Numbered from the stretch's first letter, positions 1 to 6,879 are shown. The stretch: DNA of 10,909 nt from JAKACA01 sp050010115 (GCA_050010115.1 JBEKLQ010000125.1:1-10909); one strand, 5' to 3'. Program-made: numbers and translations. The notes: generated by a model not told the origin, from the letters alone.

Positions 1-216
1 GTCGCCTGGCTCGCCAGCGGCGAGTCGGCGGGTATCACGGGTCGGGTGTTCAACATCGGAGGCGGCCGCCTCTCGGTGGCCGAGAGCTGGAGCGCTGGGC
101 CGGGCATCGAGCGGGACGACTTGTTCGAGACCGAGGAGCTCGGGACGATCGTGCCCGGTCTCGTGTCCGAGGCCGCTCCGAACGCCGACATGCGGGGTCG
201 CCGGCCGGATCGCTGA
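1..216 (+). CDS. Short-chain dehydrogenase/reductase, C-terminal end (partial at left edge)
   Basis: Frame 1 is open from the first base to a TGA at 214-216 and gives 71 residues, so the gene starts outside the window. The piece reads like the last quarter of a classical SDR (NAD(P)-dependent oxidoreductase). An 'AWLASGESAGITGRVFNIGGG' type segment corresponds to the helix, then the 'xTGxxxxVxGG' strand that closes the Rossmann fold. After it comes the longer acidic tail (ELGTIVPGLV...) common in actinobacterial SDRs related to 3-oxoacyl reductases and the peroxisomal multifunctional-enzyme group. The nucleotide-binding glycines and the Tyr-x3-Lys catalytic pair lie outside the window, so neither activity nor substrate can be judged. 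It is followed by a 94-nt gap that holds the putative promoter of the next gene, so it is probably not in that operon. Confidence 0.75.
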   Translation, partial: VAWLASGESAGITGRVFNIGGGRLSVAESWSAGPGIERDDLFETEELGTIVPGLVSEAAPNADMRGRRPDR

Positions 217-261
217 TGACGTCTGGTAGCCCTCCCTCGAAGCGTGCCCGGCGGCGTGCTC

Positions 262-275
262 GGGACCTTCGGCCC
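262..275 (+). promoter_or_regulatory. Candidate DosR/DevR-like operator, GGGACCTTCGGCCC
   Basis: Imperfect palindrome GGGAC-CTTC-GGCCC in the 94-nt gap between the SDR stop and the CBS gene. Against a GGGAC-N4-GTCCC core, as in the mycobacterial DosR box consensus, it matches 9 of 10 arm positions. It is centred 42.5 nt before the A of the ATG at 311. That is the usual place for an activator overlapping the -35 region if transcription starts at the ATG. The match was made by eye in GC-rich DNA. No response regulator is encoded in the window. Confidence 0.4.
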
Positions 276-298
276 TGCCGCAGAGTGCCCGCGATCAT

Positions 299-304
299 CA
301 TGAT
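299..304 (+). promoter_or_regulatory. Candidate -10 hexamer CATGAT for a leaderless transcript
   Basis: CATGAT (one mismatch to TANNNT) begins 23 nt after the GGGAC palindrome and ends 6 nt before the ATG at 311. No Shine-Dalgarno precedes that ATG. Leaderless mRNAs with this hexamer-to-ATG spacing are common in actinobacteria. No TTGACA-like -35 is present, as expected for an activator-dependent promoter. The hydroxylase gene at 2406 has CAAGAT at exactly the same position. Confidence 0.35.
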
Positions 305-310
305 TTGTCT

Positions 311-718
311 ATGACCGCTCATACCCGTACGGACTGTTTGATCGGCTCCGTGATGAAGGGTTCGGTGGCTTCCATCGATGCGCATGCAACGCTTCGGGAA
401 GCCGCCGTCGCCTTGCGGATCGCGGACGTGGGCACGCTCGCAATCATGGACGACACCGAGATTGCAGGCATCGTGTCCGAGCGCGACATCATTCGAGGAT
501 TAGCTGACGGCGCTGACCCTGACGAGGGTCGCGTGGCCGACGTCATGAGCCTGGACCCGAGGTATTTGACGCTTGCGGATCGGGTGACGACCGCGGTCGA
601 CGTCATGCTCGAGGCGGGAATCCGGCACCTACCGGTGATCGAGGACGGAGACCTGGTCGGCATCGTCTCCATCCGCGACCTCGCTGAGCTCTTGGTGGAG
701 GCCGAACCAACCAGCTGA
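311..718 (+). CDS. Twin CBS-domain protein (Hrp1-like)
   Basis: 135 residues made almost entirely of two CBS domains, a Bateman module of the kind that binds adenine nucleotides or related ligands. CBS1 covers about residues 12-65 (SVMKGSVASI... GTLAIM... IAGIVSERDIIRGL). CBS2 covers about 72-130 (DVMSLDPRYLT... IRHLPVIEDGDLVGIVSIRDL). No catalytic or DNA-binding domain is attached, so a ligand-sensing or regulatory role is inferred. The size and layout match stand-alone proteins such as mycobacterial Hrp1 (Rv2626c), a DosR-regulon member. I chose the ATG at 311. An in-frame TTG at 305 is possible, but neither has a Shine-Dalgarno, which fits leaderless translation from 311. The next gene follows after 14 nt and is probably cotranscribed. 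Confidence 0.9.
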   Translation: MTAHTRTDCLIGSVMKGSVASIDAHATLREAAVALRIADVGTLAIMDDTEIAGIVSERDIIRGLADGADPDEGRVADVMSLDPRYLTLADRVTTAVDVMLEAGIRHLPVIEDGDLVGIVSIRDLAELLVEAEPTS

Positions 719-732
719 GGGAGGAGGATGAG

Positions 733-984
733 ATGGACCGAGAGCGAGTCGAGGGCGCCCATCAGGTAGCGGCGTCGCTGGAGCAGATGGCGGCCGGGAT
801 CGAGCTCGGTGACATCCCAATCGGCGACCGGCACATCCTTTGCCACGACGACCTGTCTGCCATTGTCGAAGTCCCTGATGTCGTCGATGGTGGCCCGCTC
901 CTCATCAACGTGCGTCTCGCGGGCAGTGGCAGCCTCGGGAAATCGCTCGTGGTCGAGCAAGAGCTGTCCCACCCCGGTGGCTAG
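733..984 (+). CDS. Small protein of unknown function, 83 aa
   Basis: A strong Shine-Dalgarno (AGGGAGGAGG, 718-727) sits 5 nt before the ATG at 733, which supports both the start and real translation. The gene begins 14 nt after the upstream CBS gene, so the two likely form an operon. The product is acidic and soluble, with no signal peptide or membrane segment. Residues about 3-22 look helical (EGAHQVAASLEQMAAG). They are followed by short alternating strands (IELGDIPIGD... SAIVEVPDV... LLINVRLA) and a Gly/Ser-rich tail. The helix-then-strands plan loosely recalls the small amphi-Trp domain, but the protein contains no tryptophan, so I do not assign it to that family. The function is unknown. 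A partner role for the CBS protein is only a guess from adjacency. Confidence 0.7.
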   Translation: MDRERVEGAHQVAASLEQMAAGIELGDIPIGDRHILCHDDLSAIVEVPDVVDGGPLLINVRLAGSGSLGKSLVVEQELSHPGG

Positions 985-1002
985 GCCATGCGTGCACGCT
1001 CG

Positions 1003-1015
1003 GCGCGGGCCGCGC
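1003..1015. terminator. GC-rich hairpin between convergent genes (possible terminator)
   Basis: GCGCG-GGC-CGCGC forms a perfect 5-bp stem with a 3-nt loop in the 108-nt gap between the stops of the 83-aa gene (+) and the PGK-like gene (-). An overlapping alternative pairs GCTCTC (1014-1019) with GAGAGC (1033-1038). There is no T-run on either side, so intrinsic termination is only suggested by position. Confidence 0.25.
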
Positions 1016-1092
1016 TCTCGGTTACCACCAGGGAGAGCTACGAAACCGTGCAGCCGTGAAGAGCCAGACCAGCACGGCGGCGTGAGCGTCGC

Positions 1093-2253
1093 TTACTGGG
1101 GCTGAGGAGCCGGGCTCTGCCGGAGGGCGGTGAGACCCGGGAGGTCGCCATCCTTGAGCAGCACCACCGCACTGTCGGTCGCACTCAGCACGCCGAACTC
1201 CTGCTGCAGCAGGCCAGCCTCCGAGAGGGTCGAGAGCAACCCGTCACCCCCGAGCAGCACGCGCCGGTCGCTTGGCAGGGCCCGGGCCACCGCGGCGGTT
1301 CCCTCCGTGAACCGTGAGTCCTCCACGCGACCGAGCGCACCCGTCCAGAGCACGCAGCCGGCCCCGCGGAGCACTTCCGCGTACCTGCGCCGGGTCGCCG
1401 GGCCGATGTCACTCACCGTGCCGGAGACGGTCACGTCCGAGTCGGCGACCGTGGTCGTGCCGTCGCCGTGGTCCCAGACGAGGTCCCGTGGGAGATGGAT
1501 CGTGTGTCGCAGCTCCATCCCGAGCCCGTAACACGATCTGCACGCCTCCAGAACCTCAGGGTCGGTGTCGTGCGCCGGCTGCTTACCGATCGCCTGCAGC
1601 AGCAACGACGACATGATCCCACCGACCAGCACGGCGTCGGCTCGAAGGATCAGGGCGTCGAGACCCCGGAGCCGGAGCAGCGACTGATCGCTACCGAGCA
1701 CGACGACGAACGGCCGTGTTGGTTCCAGGAGATACGGCTCGAGGAGGGCGATGTCCCGTGCCAACTGCAGGCCGGCGGCTCCCGGGAGTGTCTTGGGTGG
1801 CCCGACGACGGAGGCGAGCGGCAGCCATGACCATTGAAAGGCCTCGTTCACGTACACGTCCTGACCCCGCACAAGTTCATCCACGAGCTGGCCCTTTGGG
1901 GTCCGCTCACCCCGGCCCGCCAAATCAGGGAGCACCGTGATGCCGGGACAGATGGATTCGAGACCCGCTTGCAGGCGGCTGAATGCCTCCGCGTCGGACG
2001 GCTGGTCGAGATCGCCCCGGTGACCGCACACCGTGACCGACGCGCCACGATCGAGGAGCCACTGCAGCGTGGGGATCAGCATCGTGACGCGCCGGTCGTG
2101 ACGCATCGAGTCCTCGTCGACAGCCGCGAAGTCGAGATCCGCTCGCACGAGCACAGTACGGCCACGTGGATCCGGAAGGTCCTCGAGCGTCGGCACCCCG
2201 AAGGGCCGCTGTCCCTTTCCACGCGACGGCGTCAACGTGCCCTGTTCGGCCAT
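1093..2253 (-). CDS. Divergent phosphoglycerate kinase homologue, probably not a functional PGK
   Basis: 386 residues, about normal PGK length, with the whole fold recognisable: VLVRADLD (PGK VLVRVDFN), IPTLQWLLDRGASV, VYVNEAFQ (FVNDAF), FVVVLGSD (FVAILGGAK), ADAVLVGGIM, DIGPATRRRYAEVL, VLWTGALG (VVWNGPMG), and a C-terminal GDLPGLTAL. The first substrate Asp (D39), the arginine in DRRV and His78 remain. Other hallmark positions are lost. SHLGRP reads GHRGDL, the LENLRF arginine segment is absent, and HRAHAS reads WLPLAS. The nucleotide-site GAKVSDK reads SDQSLLR, GGGDT reads GGDGL, and TGGGAS reads SATDSA. Glycolytic activity is therefore unlikely, and a regulatory or altered-substrate role is inferred. 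The ATG at 2253 has no clear Shine-Dalgarno. V20 (GTG, 2196) would match the usual PGK N-terminus but also lacks one. The gene is divergent from the molybdenum hydroxylase. Confidence 0.88.
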   Translation of the reverse strand: MAEQGTLTPSRGKGQRPFGVPTLEDLPDPRGRTVLVRADLDFAAVDEDSMRHDRRVTMLIPTLQWLLDRGASVTVCGHRGDLDQPSDAEAFSRLQAGLESICPGITVLPDLAGRGERTPKGQLVDELVRGQDVYVNEAFQWSWLPLASVVGPPKTLPGAAGLQLARDIALLEPYLLEPTRPFVVVLGSDQSLLRLRGLDALILRADAVLVGGIMSSLLLQAIGKQPAHDTDPEVLEACRSCYGLGMELRHTIHLPRDLVWDHGDGTTTVADSDVTVSGTVSDIGPATRRRYAEVLRGAGCVLWTGALGRVEDSRFTEGTAAVARALPSDRRVLLGGDGLLSTLSEAGLLQQEFGVLSATDSAVVLLKDGDLPGLTALRQSPAPQPQ

Positions 2254-2356
2254 GGGGAACAGTTCACACCGAGTCAGGCCTGGACGCTAGAGGCAAATGG
2301 CTCTGATTGGTTGAGGACAGCATGCCTGAAGACAGCGTGCAGCGCCGCCGCGTTGA

Positions 2357-2399
2357 CCGCCAAAAGACCCTAGGCGAACGCCCATCTGCGCTCCAAGAT
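2357..2399 (+). promoter_or_regulatory. Candidate promoter of the molybdenum hydroxylase operon (half-site plus CAAGAT)
   Basis: CCGCCAAAAGACCC (2357-2370) has only one good arm (GACCC) of the GGGAC-N4-GTCCC pattern and is weak alone. It is followed after exactly 23 nt by CAAGAT (2394-2399), then 6 nt, then the ATG at 2406. This is the same geometry as upstream of the CBS gene at 311. No Shine-Dalgarno precedes 2406, again consistent with leaderless translation. The gap (2254-2405) is shared with the divergent PGK-like gene. A related element GAGGCAAATGGCTC (2290-2303) lies 36 nt before the PGK-like ATG but lacks a good hexamer. Confidence 0.3.
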
Positions 2400-2405
2400 G
2401 GTGCC

Positions 2406-4979
2406 ATGTCGATCGTCCATGCCTCCGGGCCGGGGAGTGGCGGACCCGCCGGCGGGGAATCTCGTGTGACGCTGCTCATCAACGGGACCGCTCATTCGTT
2501 GCCGTCGACGGCGTCACTGCTCTCGGTGCTGCGTGGCCAGCTGGGCCTGACGGGAGCCAAGCCGGGCTGTGGAGAGGGCCAGTGCGGGTCCTGCACCGTG
2601 CTCATCGACGGCGAGCCGGTCCGTGCATGCCAGCAGCCGATCGCCGCTTTGGAAGGGCGGACTGTCACCTCGATCGAAGGCCTTGCATCCGATGGCCGGC
2701 TGCACCCGGTCCAGCAAGCCTTCGTCGACGCCGGCGCACTCCAGTGCGGCTACTGCACGCCTGCCGTGGTCCTGGCGGTGGCGGCGCTGCTGGCGAAGGA
2801 CCCTCACCCCGACGACGGCACCATCAGCGAGGCGCTGAGCGGCATCGTCTGCCGCTGCGGGGCTTACCCACGGATCCGGCGGGCGGTGCACCGAGCGGCC
2901 GGGCTGCTCGCGGAGCATTCGACGGGCGGCAGCGTGCCGGCCGGCCCGGCCGCGGACTCCTGGGGACCGCCCGACCCGCGGTCGCCGGGGCAGCGCCCAG
3001 CCCGCCCTTGGGACATGACCGACCCGCAGGAGTGTGACTGGTTCGACGTGCTCGGGGACGGGCTCGTTGTGGTGCTCCCGCCCCGCCAGCCAGCGCCCGG
3101 CACCTGGACCACCGGTGGCGGTGCCTGGCTCCACCTGCGGACCGACGGTTCCGTGACGGCGTTCACGGGCAAGGTCGACGTGGGGCAGGACAATCGCACC
3201 GCGTTGCGCCTCCTGGTCGCAGAAGAGCTCCGTATTCCCGTTGCGAACGTGCGCTTGGCGATGGGTGACACCGATCTGTGCCCCTTCGACCGAGGCACGT
3301 TCGGCAGCCGGTCGATGCCGGACGCCGGTAACGCCTTGCGACGAGTCGCTGCTCACGCTCGCACTCTGCTCCCGGTCGCCACAGGGTCCCGGCGTGTCGA
3401 GATCGCCCATGGTGAACCGGCGGTCACGCCGCCGTCCGAGTGGCGCGCCGCAGGGACGCCGCACCTGCCTCCCGGCAACGTCGACGCTGTCACGGGCGCT
3501 CGGCGGTTCGTCTCGGACCTCACCCTCCCAGGCCTGTGGCACGGCGCAGTGCTTCGACCACCCGTGCCGGGGGCGACGCTTCGCCGACTCGACACCGGCG
3601 CGGTCGACGACCGCACCGGCATCATCGTGGTGCGCACGCCCACACTGGTCGCTGTCGCTGCTGCTGATCCCCTGACCGCTCGCTCGGCGCTGGCCGACGT
3701 GAGGGCGGAGTGGGACGTGCCGGAGGCGCCGTCGGAGGCGGACCTCGTCACGTTCCTGCGCTCGCACCCCATGGCCGAGAGCGAGAGCTGGATGTGGCCT
3801 GTCGACCACGAGGAAGGCGACCCTGCAGGCGCTCTCGAGACGGCGGCGCTGCGTGTCGAGGCCACGTACACGACTGCATACATCGCCGCCTCGCCCTTGG
3901 AAACCCGCGTCGCCGTCGCCATGTGGGACGACGACGGACGGCTCACCGTCTGGACCGGGACCCAGACCCCGTTCCCAGTGCGGGCTCAAGTCGCTGCGGC
4001 GCTCGAGATGGGGGAGGATCGGGTACGGATCCTCGTACCGCCGACAGGCGGTGGGTTCGGTGGCAAGCACGCGGGCGGCGTCGCCACCGAGGCGGCCCTC
4101 ATTGCCCGGGAGATCGGCATGCCGGTCCGGGTCGCATGGAGCCGCCAGGAGGAGTTCACCGCCGGCACCCTCCGACCGGCTGCGGTGATCGACGTGGCAG
4201 CCGGCACCGCGGCCAACGGTGACCTGATCGCCTGGAGGTTCAACAACCTCAACTCTGGTCCAGCGGCCATCGCCCCTCCCTATCGGGTCCCCAACCAGCA
4301 GATCCACTACCAGCCTGCCTCGAGCCCGCTGCCCCAGGCGTCGTACCGGGCTCTGGCAGCGACCGCCAACAACTTCGCCCGGGAGTCGCACATCGACGAT
4401 CTGGCGCACCGGCTCGGGCAGGACCCCGTCGAATTCCGCCTCCGCAACCTGGACGACGATCGGCTCGCCACGGTGCTGCAGGCGGTGGCGGAGCGTGTCG
4501 GTTGGAGGGCTCGGCGCGTCGGCTCCGGCTGGGGCATCGCATGCGGTCTGGAGAAGGACGGACGCGTGGCCACCGCGGCCGAGGTCCGCGTCGAGCCGGA
4601 CGGCAGGCTGCGGGTGACCCACCTGGTCAGCGCGTACGAGTGTGGAGCGGTCGTCAACCCGGAGACAGTGGTCAACCAGATCGAGGGGGCGACGGTGATG
4701 GCTCTCGGGGGGGCATTGTTCGAGGCGATCCATTTCACCGATGGGGCGATCACCAATGGGGCGTTCTCCACCTACCGGGTGCCGCGGATCGATGACGTCC
4801 CGTCGATCGACGTCATCCTGCTCGACCGCCCGGACCTGCCCTCCGCCGGGGCCGGCGAGACGCCGATGATCGCCGTCGCCCCTGCGGTCGCCAACGCAGT
4901 CTTCGACGCAACGGGACAGCGCCTGCAGTCGCTCCCCCTGACGCTCGACGGTCGGCAGCCGGAGAGGCTCCCGCCGTGA
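2406..4979 (+). CDS. Molybdenum hydroxylase, 2Fe-2S subunit fused to isoquinoline-1-oxidoreductase-like Mo subunit
   Basis: 857 residues of the xanthine oxidase family, which hydroxylates N-heterocycles or aldehydes with water as oxygen source. Residues about 20-165 form the two 2Fe-2S domains: C55, C60, C63, C75 (plant-type cluster) and C114, C117, C149, C151 (second cluster). A Pro/Gly-rich linker follows (about 172-201). The Mo part (about 205-857) has the permuted order of IorB-type enzymes. GKVDVGQ (255-261) and DTDLCPFDRGTFGSR (288-302) come before the hammerhead segment (VTGARRFVSDL). Then come a SPLETR element, molybdopterin motif GGGFGGK (548-554), FARESHIDDLAH, and GAGE with predicted base E818. 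No FAD domain or Tat signal is visible, so the enzyme is probably cytoplasmic with an unknown electron acceptor. The ATG at 2406 is preferred. Upstream in-frame TTG (2307) and ATG (2322) would add a non-conserved tail, and GTG 2466 is also possible. The substrate is unknown. Confidence 0.9.
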   Translation: MSIVHASGPGSGGPAGGESRVTLLINGTAHSLPSTASLLSVLRGQLGLTGAKPGCGEGQCGSCTVLIDGEPVRACQQPIAALEGRTVTSIEGLASDGRLHPVQQAFVDAGALQCGYCTPAVVLAVAALLAKDPHPDDGTISEALSGIVCRCGAYPRIRRAVHRAAGLLAEHSTGGSVPAGPAADSWGPPDPRSPGQRPARPWDMTDPQECDWFDVLGDGLVVVLPPRQPAPGTWTTGGGAWLHLRTDGSVTAFTGKVDVGQDNRTALRLLVAEELRIPVANVRLAMGDTDLCPFDRGTFGSRSMPDAGNALRRVAAHARTLLPVATGSRRVEIAHGEPAVTPPSEWRAAGTPHLPPGNVDAVTGARRFVSDLTLPGLWHGAVLRPPVPGATLRRLDTGAVDDRTGIIVVRTPTLVAVAAADPLTARSALADVRAEWDVPEAPSEADLVTFLRSHPMAESESWMWPVDHEEGDPAGALETAALRVEATYTTAYIAASPLETRVAVAMWDDDGRLTVWTGTQTPFPVRAQVAAALEMGEDRVRILVPPTGGGFGGKHAGGVATEAALIAREIGMPVRVAWSRQEEFTAGTLRPAAVIDVAAGTAANGDLIAWRFNNLNSGPAAIAPPYRVPNQQIHYQPASSPLPQASYRALAATANNFARESHIDDLAHRLGQDPVEFRLRNLDDDRLATVLQAVAERVGWRARRVGSGWGIACGLEKDGRVATAAEVRVEPDGRLRVTHLVSAYECGAVVNPETVVNQIEGATVMALGGALFEAIHFTDGAITNGAFSTYRVPRIDDVPSIDVILLDRPDLPSAGAGETPMIAVAPAVANAVFDATGQRLQSLPLTLDGRQPERLPP

Positions 4980-6010
4980 CGGAGGTGGATACCGCGAGCC
5001 TCACGCGAGAACCTGTGACCAGCGAGTCGGCGGTCGTCGTCGACCACCTCGCCAAGCGCTACGGCGAGCTCGAGGCCGTTCGCGGTGTGAGCTTCGAGGT
5101 CGCCTCCGGCGAGGCTTTCGGGCTGCTCGGCCCGAATGGTGCCGGGAAGTCGACGACCATCTCGATGCTCTGTACGCTGCTCCGCCCGACGGGTGGGAGT
5201 GCTCGCGTGGCCGGTGCCGACATCGTGGCCGAGAAGGCCAAGGTGAGACGGCGTATCGGTCTCGTCTTCCAAGACCCGACCCTCGACGACTACCTCACGG
5301 CGGAGGAGAACCTCCGTTTCCACGGCGAGCTCTACGGTGTGCCGCCGGCCGTCCTCGGCACCCGCATCCAACAGGTGCTGGAGATGGTCGAGCTCTGGGA
5401 GCGCCGCGATGACGTGGTGCGGAGCTTCTCGGGAGGGATGCGGCGGCGGCTCGAGATCGCCCGGGGCCTCCTGCACTCGCCACGGGTGCTGTTCCTCGAC
5501 GAGCCGACCGTCGGTCTGGACCCACAGACCCGCGCGCACATCTGGTCGTACATCGAGAACCTCCGCCGAACCGAGCACATCACGATCTTCCTCACGACCC
5601 ACTACATGGACGAGGCCGAGCACTGCGATCGGATTGCCATCATCGACCACGGCGAGATCGTGGTCCTCGACACACCAGAGACCCTGAAAGAGCTTGTCGG
5701 GCGCGATCGCATCGAACTCGGTGTCGCCGATCCCACCGCCGCCATCGAGGCGTTGCGGACCCTCTTCGGTATCGTGGCGACCCTCGTGGAGGGGGCCGTC
5801 ACATTCCACATCCAAGACGGCGAGGCCTTCATCCCACGCCTGTTCGCCGAGAGCGGTCTCACCGTCTCCTGGGTGCGGATCGCGCGCCCAACCCTGGACG
5901 ATGTCTTCATGGCCTACACGGGCCGGACGATCCGCGACGCCGAGGCGAGCGCAATGGATCACCTGAGGTCGAGCCACGCCCGCCGGATGAGGATGGGCAG
6001 GAGGGGCTGA
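4976..6010 (+). CDS. ABC exporter ATP-binding protein, DrrA-like
   Basis: 344 residues, a complete ABC nucleotide-binding domain. Walker A is GPNGAGKST (52-60), the Q-loop is FQDPTLDD (98-105), the signature is SFSGGMRRR (150-158), Walker B is VLFLDEPT (171-178) with the D-loop GLDP, and the switch His is in TTHYMDEAE (H209). It ends with the C-terminal extension typical of DrrA (daunorubicin/doxorubicin exporter) relatives, around RPTLDDVFMAYTGRTIRD. It should energise the permease encoded next. The GTG at 4976 overlaps the hydroxylase TGA (GTGA), indicating translational coupling and one operon. The family exports drugs, lipids or polysaccharides. The cargo here is unknown, and the coupling suggests a link to the hydroxylase's substrate or product. 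Confidence 0.95.
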   Translation: MTEVDTASLTREPVTSESAVVVDHLAKRYGELEAVRGVSFEVASGEAFGLLGPNGAGKSTTISMLCTLLRPTGGSARVAGADIVAEKAKVRRRIGLVFQDPTLDDYLTAEENLRFHGELYGVPPAVLGTRIQQVLEMVELWERRDDVVRSFSGGMRRRLEIARGLLHSPRVLFLDEPTVGLDPQTRAHIWSYIENLRRTEHITIFLTTHYMDEAEHCDRIAIIDHGEIVVLDTPETLKELVGRDRIELGVADPTAAIEALRTLFGIVATLVEGAVTFHIQDGEAFIPRLFAESGLTVSWVRIARPTLDDVFMAYTGRTIRDAEASAMDHLRSSHARRMRMGRRG

Positions 6011-6012
6011 CG

Positions 6013-6879
6013 GTGCAAACGGTGACGATGCCCGCGGTCGCTTCGATCGAGGAAGCCGGAGGGACGCTGCGCTCCGACCTACGCGGGGTACGGGTCGTGT
6101 GGCGCCGGGAGCTCATCCGTTTCGCCAGGGACCGCACAAGGATGATCACCTCGCTCATCCAGCCCGTGCTGTTCCTCTTCGTGCTCGGCACAGGGCTTTC
6201 CGCCATCGCGAGGATGGGCTCGTCCGGTGTCAACTTCAAGACCTTCATGTTCCCGGGCATCATCGGTATGACGGTGCTCTTCACCTCCGTGTTCTCTGCC
6301 ATCTCCATCGTGTGGGACCGTGAGTTCGGGTTTCTTCGGGAGATGCTCGTGGCGCCCGTGGCCCGCTGGTCGCTCGTACTCGGCAAGTGCCTGGGGGGGA
6401 CCACGGTGGCGACGATCCAGGGCATGGTCTTTCTCGCCCTGGCCGGGGCCGTGGGCGTTCCCTACTCGCCGATCATGCTGCTGGCCGTGGTCGGGGAGAT
6501 GGCACTCATGGCGTTCACGCTGACTGCCTTCGGTGTCCTCGTGGCTTCGCGGATGCAGCAGATGCAGTCCTTCCAGGTCGTCATGCAGTTCTTCGTGATG
6601 CCGATGTTCTTTCTCTCGGGGGCGATGTTCCCGTTGTCGGGTCTCCCCTCGTGGCTGACGGCGCTGACGAAGCTCGACCCCCTGTCCTATGCCGTCGACC
6701 CCCTCCGGCGGACGATCTTCGAGCACTTGAGTCTCGCTCCAGCGGTCTCACAAGCCCTCAATCCGGGGCTCAGCTGGAACGGCTGGAGGCTCCCGGTCCC
6801 TGTCGAGCTGGGGATGGTCGCCGTGATGGCAGTCGTCCTGCTCACCTCGGCGATGGTGGCCTTCTCGCGAGCGGAGTAG
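6013..6879 (+). CDS. ABC-2 type exporter permease, DrrB/NodJ-like
   Basis: 288 residues. A cytoplasmic N-terminus of about 45 residues is followed by six hydrophobic segments near MITSLIQPVLFLFVL, FPGIIGMTVLFTSVFSA, TTVATIQGMVFLALAG, MLLAVVGEMALMAFTL, VVMQFFVMPMFFLSGAMFP and MVAVMAVVLLTSAMVAF. The segment SIVWDREFGFLREMLVAPV and the later LDPLSYAVDPLR are characteristic of the ABC-2 membrane family. With the ATPase encoded 2 nt upstream it should form a dimeric exporter. The GTG at 6013 has AGGAGGGG just upstream, inside the previous gene's end. A second start (ATG 6028) would remove five residues and cannot be excluded. It is the last gene of the hydroxylase operon and is followed by a convergent CBS gene. 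Confidence 0.93.
   Translation: MQTVTMPAVASIEEAGGTLRSDLRGVRVVWRRELIRFARDRTRMITSLIQPVLFLFVLGTGLSAIARMGSSGVNFKTFMFPGIIGMTVLFTSVFSAISIVWDREFGFLREMLVAPVARWSLVLGKCLGGTTVATIQGMVFLALAGAVGVPYSPIMLLAVVGEMALMAFTLTAFGVLVASRMQQMQSFQVVMQFFVMPMFFLSGAMFPLSGLPSWLTALTKLDPLSYAVDPLRRTIFEHLSLAPAVSQALNPGLSWNGWRLPVPVELGMVAVMAVVLLTSAMVAFSRAE

Noticed and set aside
319..972. A 217-codon minus-strand open frame spanning the first CBS gene and the 83-aa gene
   Set aside because: Both plus-strand genes are better supported: CBS motifs for one, a strong Shine-Dalgarno and tight spacing for the other. The antisense product shows no family features.
2290..2303. GAGGCAAATGGCTC as an operator for the PGK-like gene
   Set aside because: It resembles the Hsp20-side box and lies 36 nt before the ATG, but it matches only 6 of 10 arm positions. 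The hexamer at the expected place on the minus strand (TGAACT) lacks the key A, so it is kept only as a remark.
2514..4733. A 739-codon minus-strand open frame opposite the molybdenum hydroxylase
   Set aside because: Antisense shadow of a gene with all cluster and molybdopterin motifs intact. The product is compositionally biased with no recognisable domain and no ribosome site.
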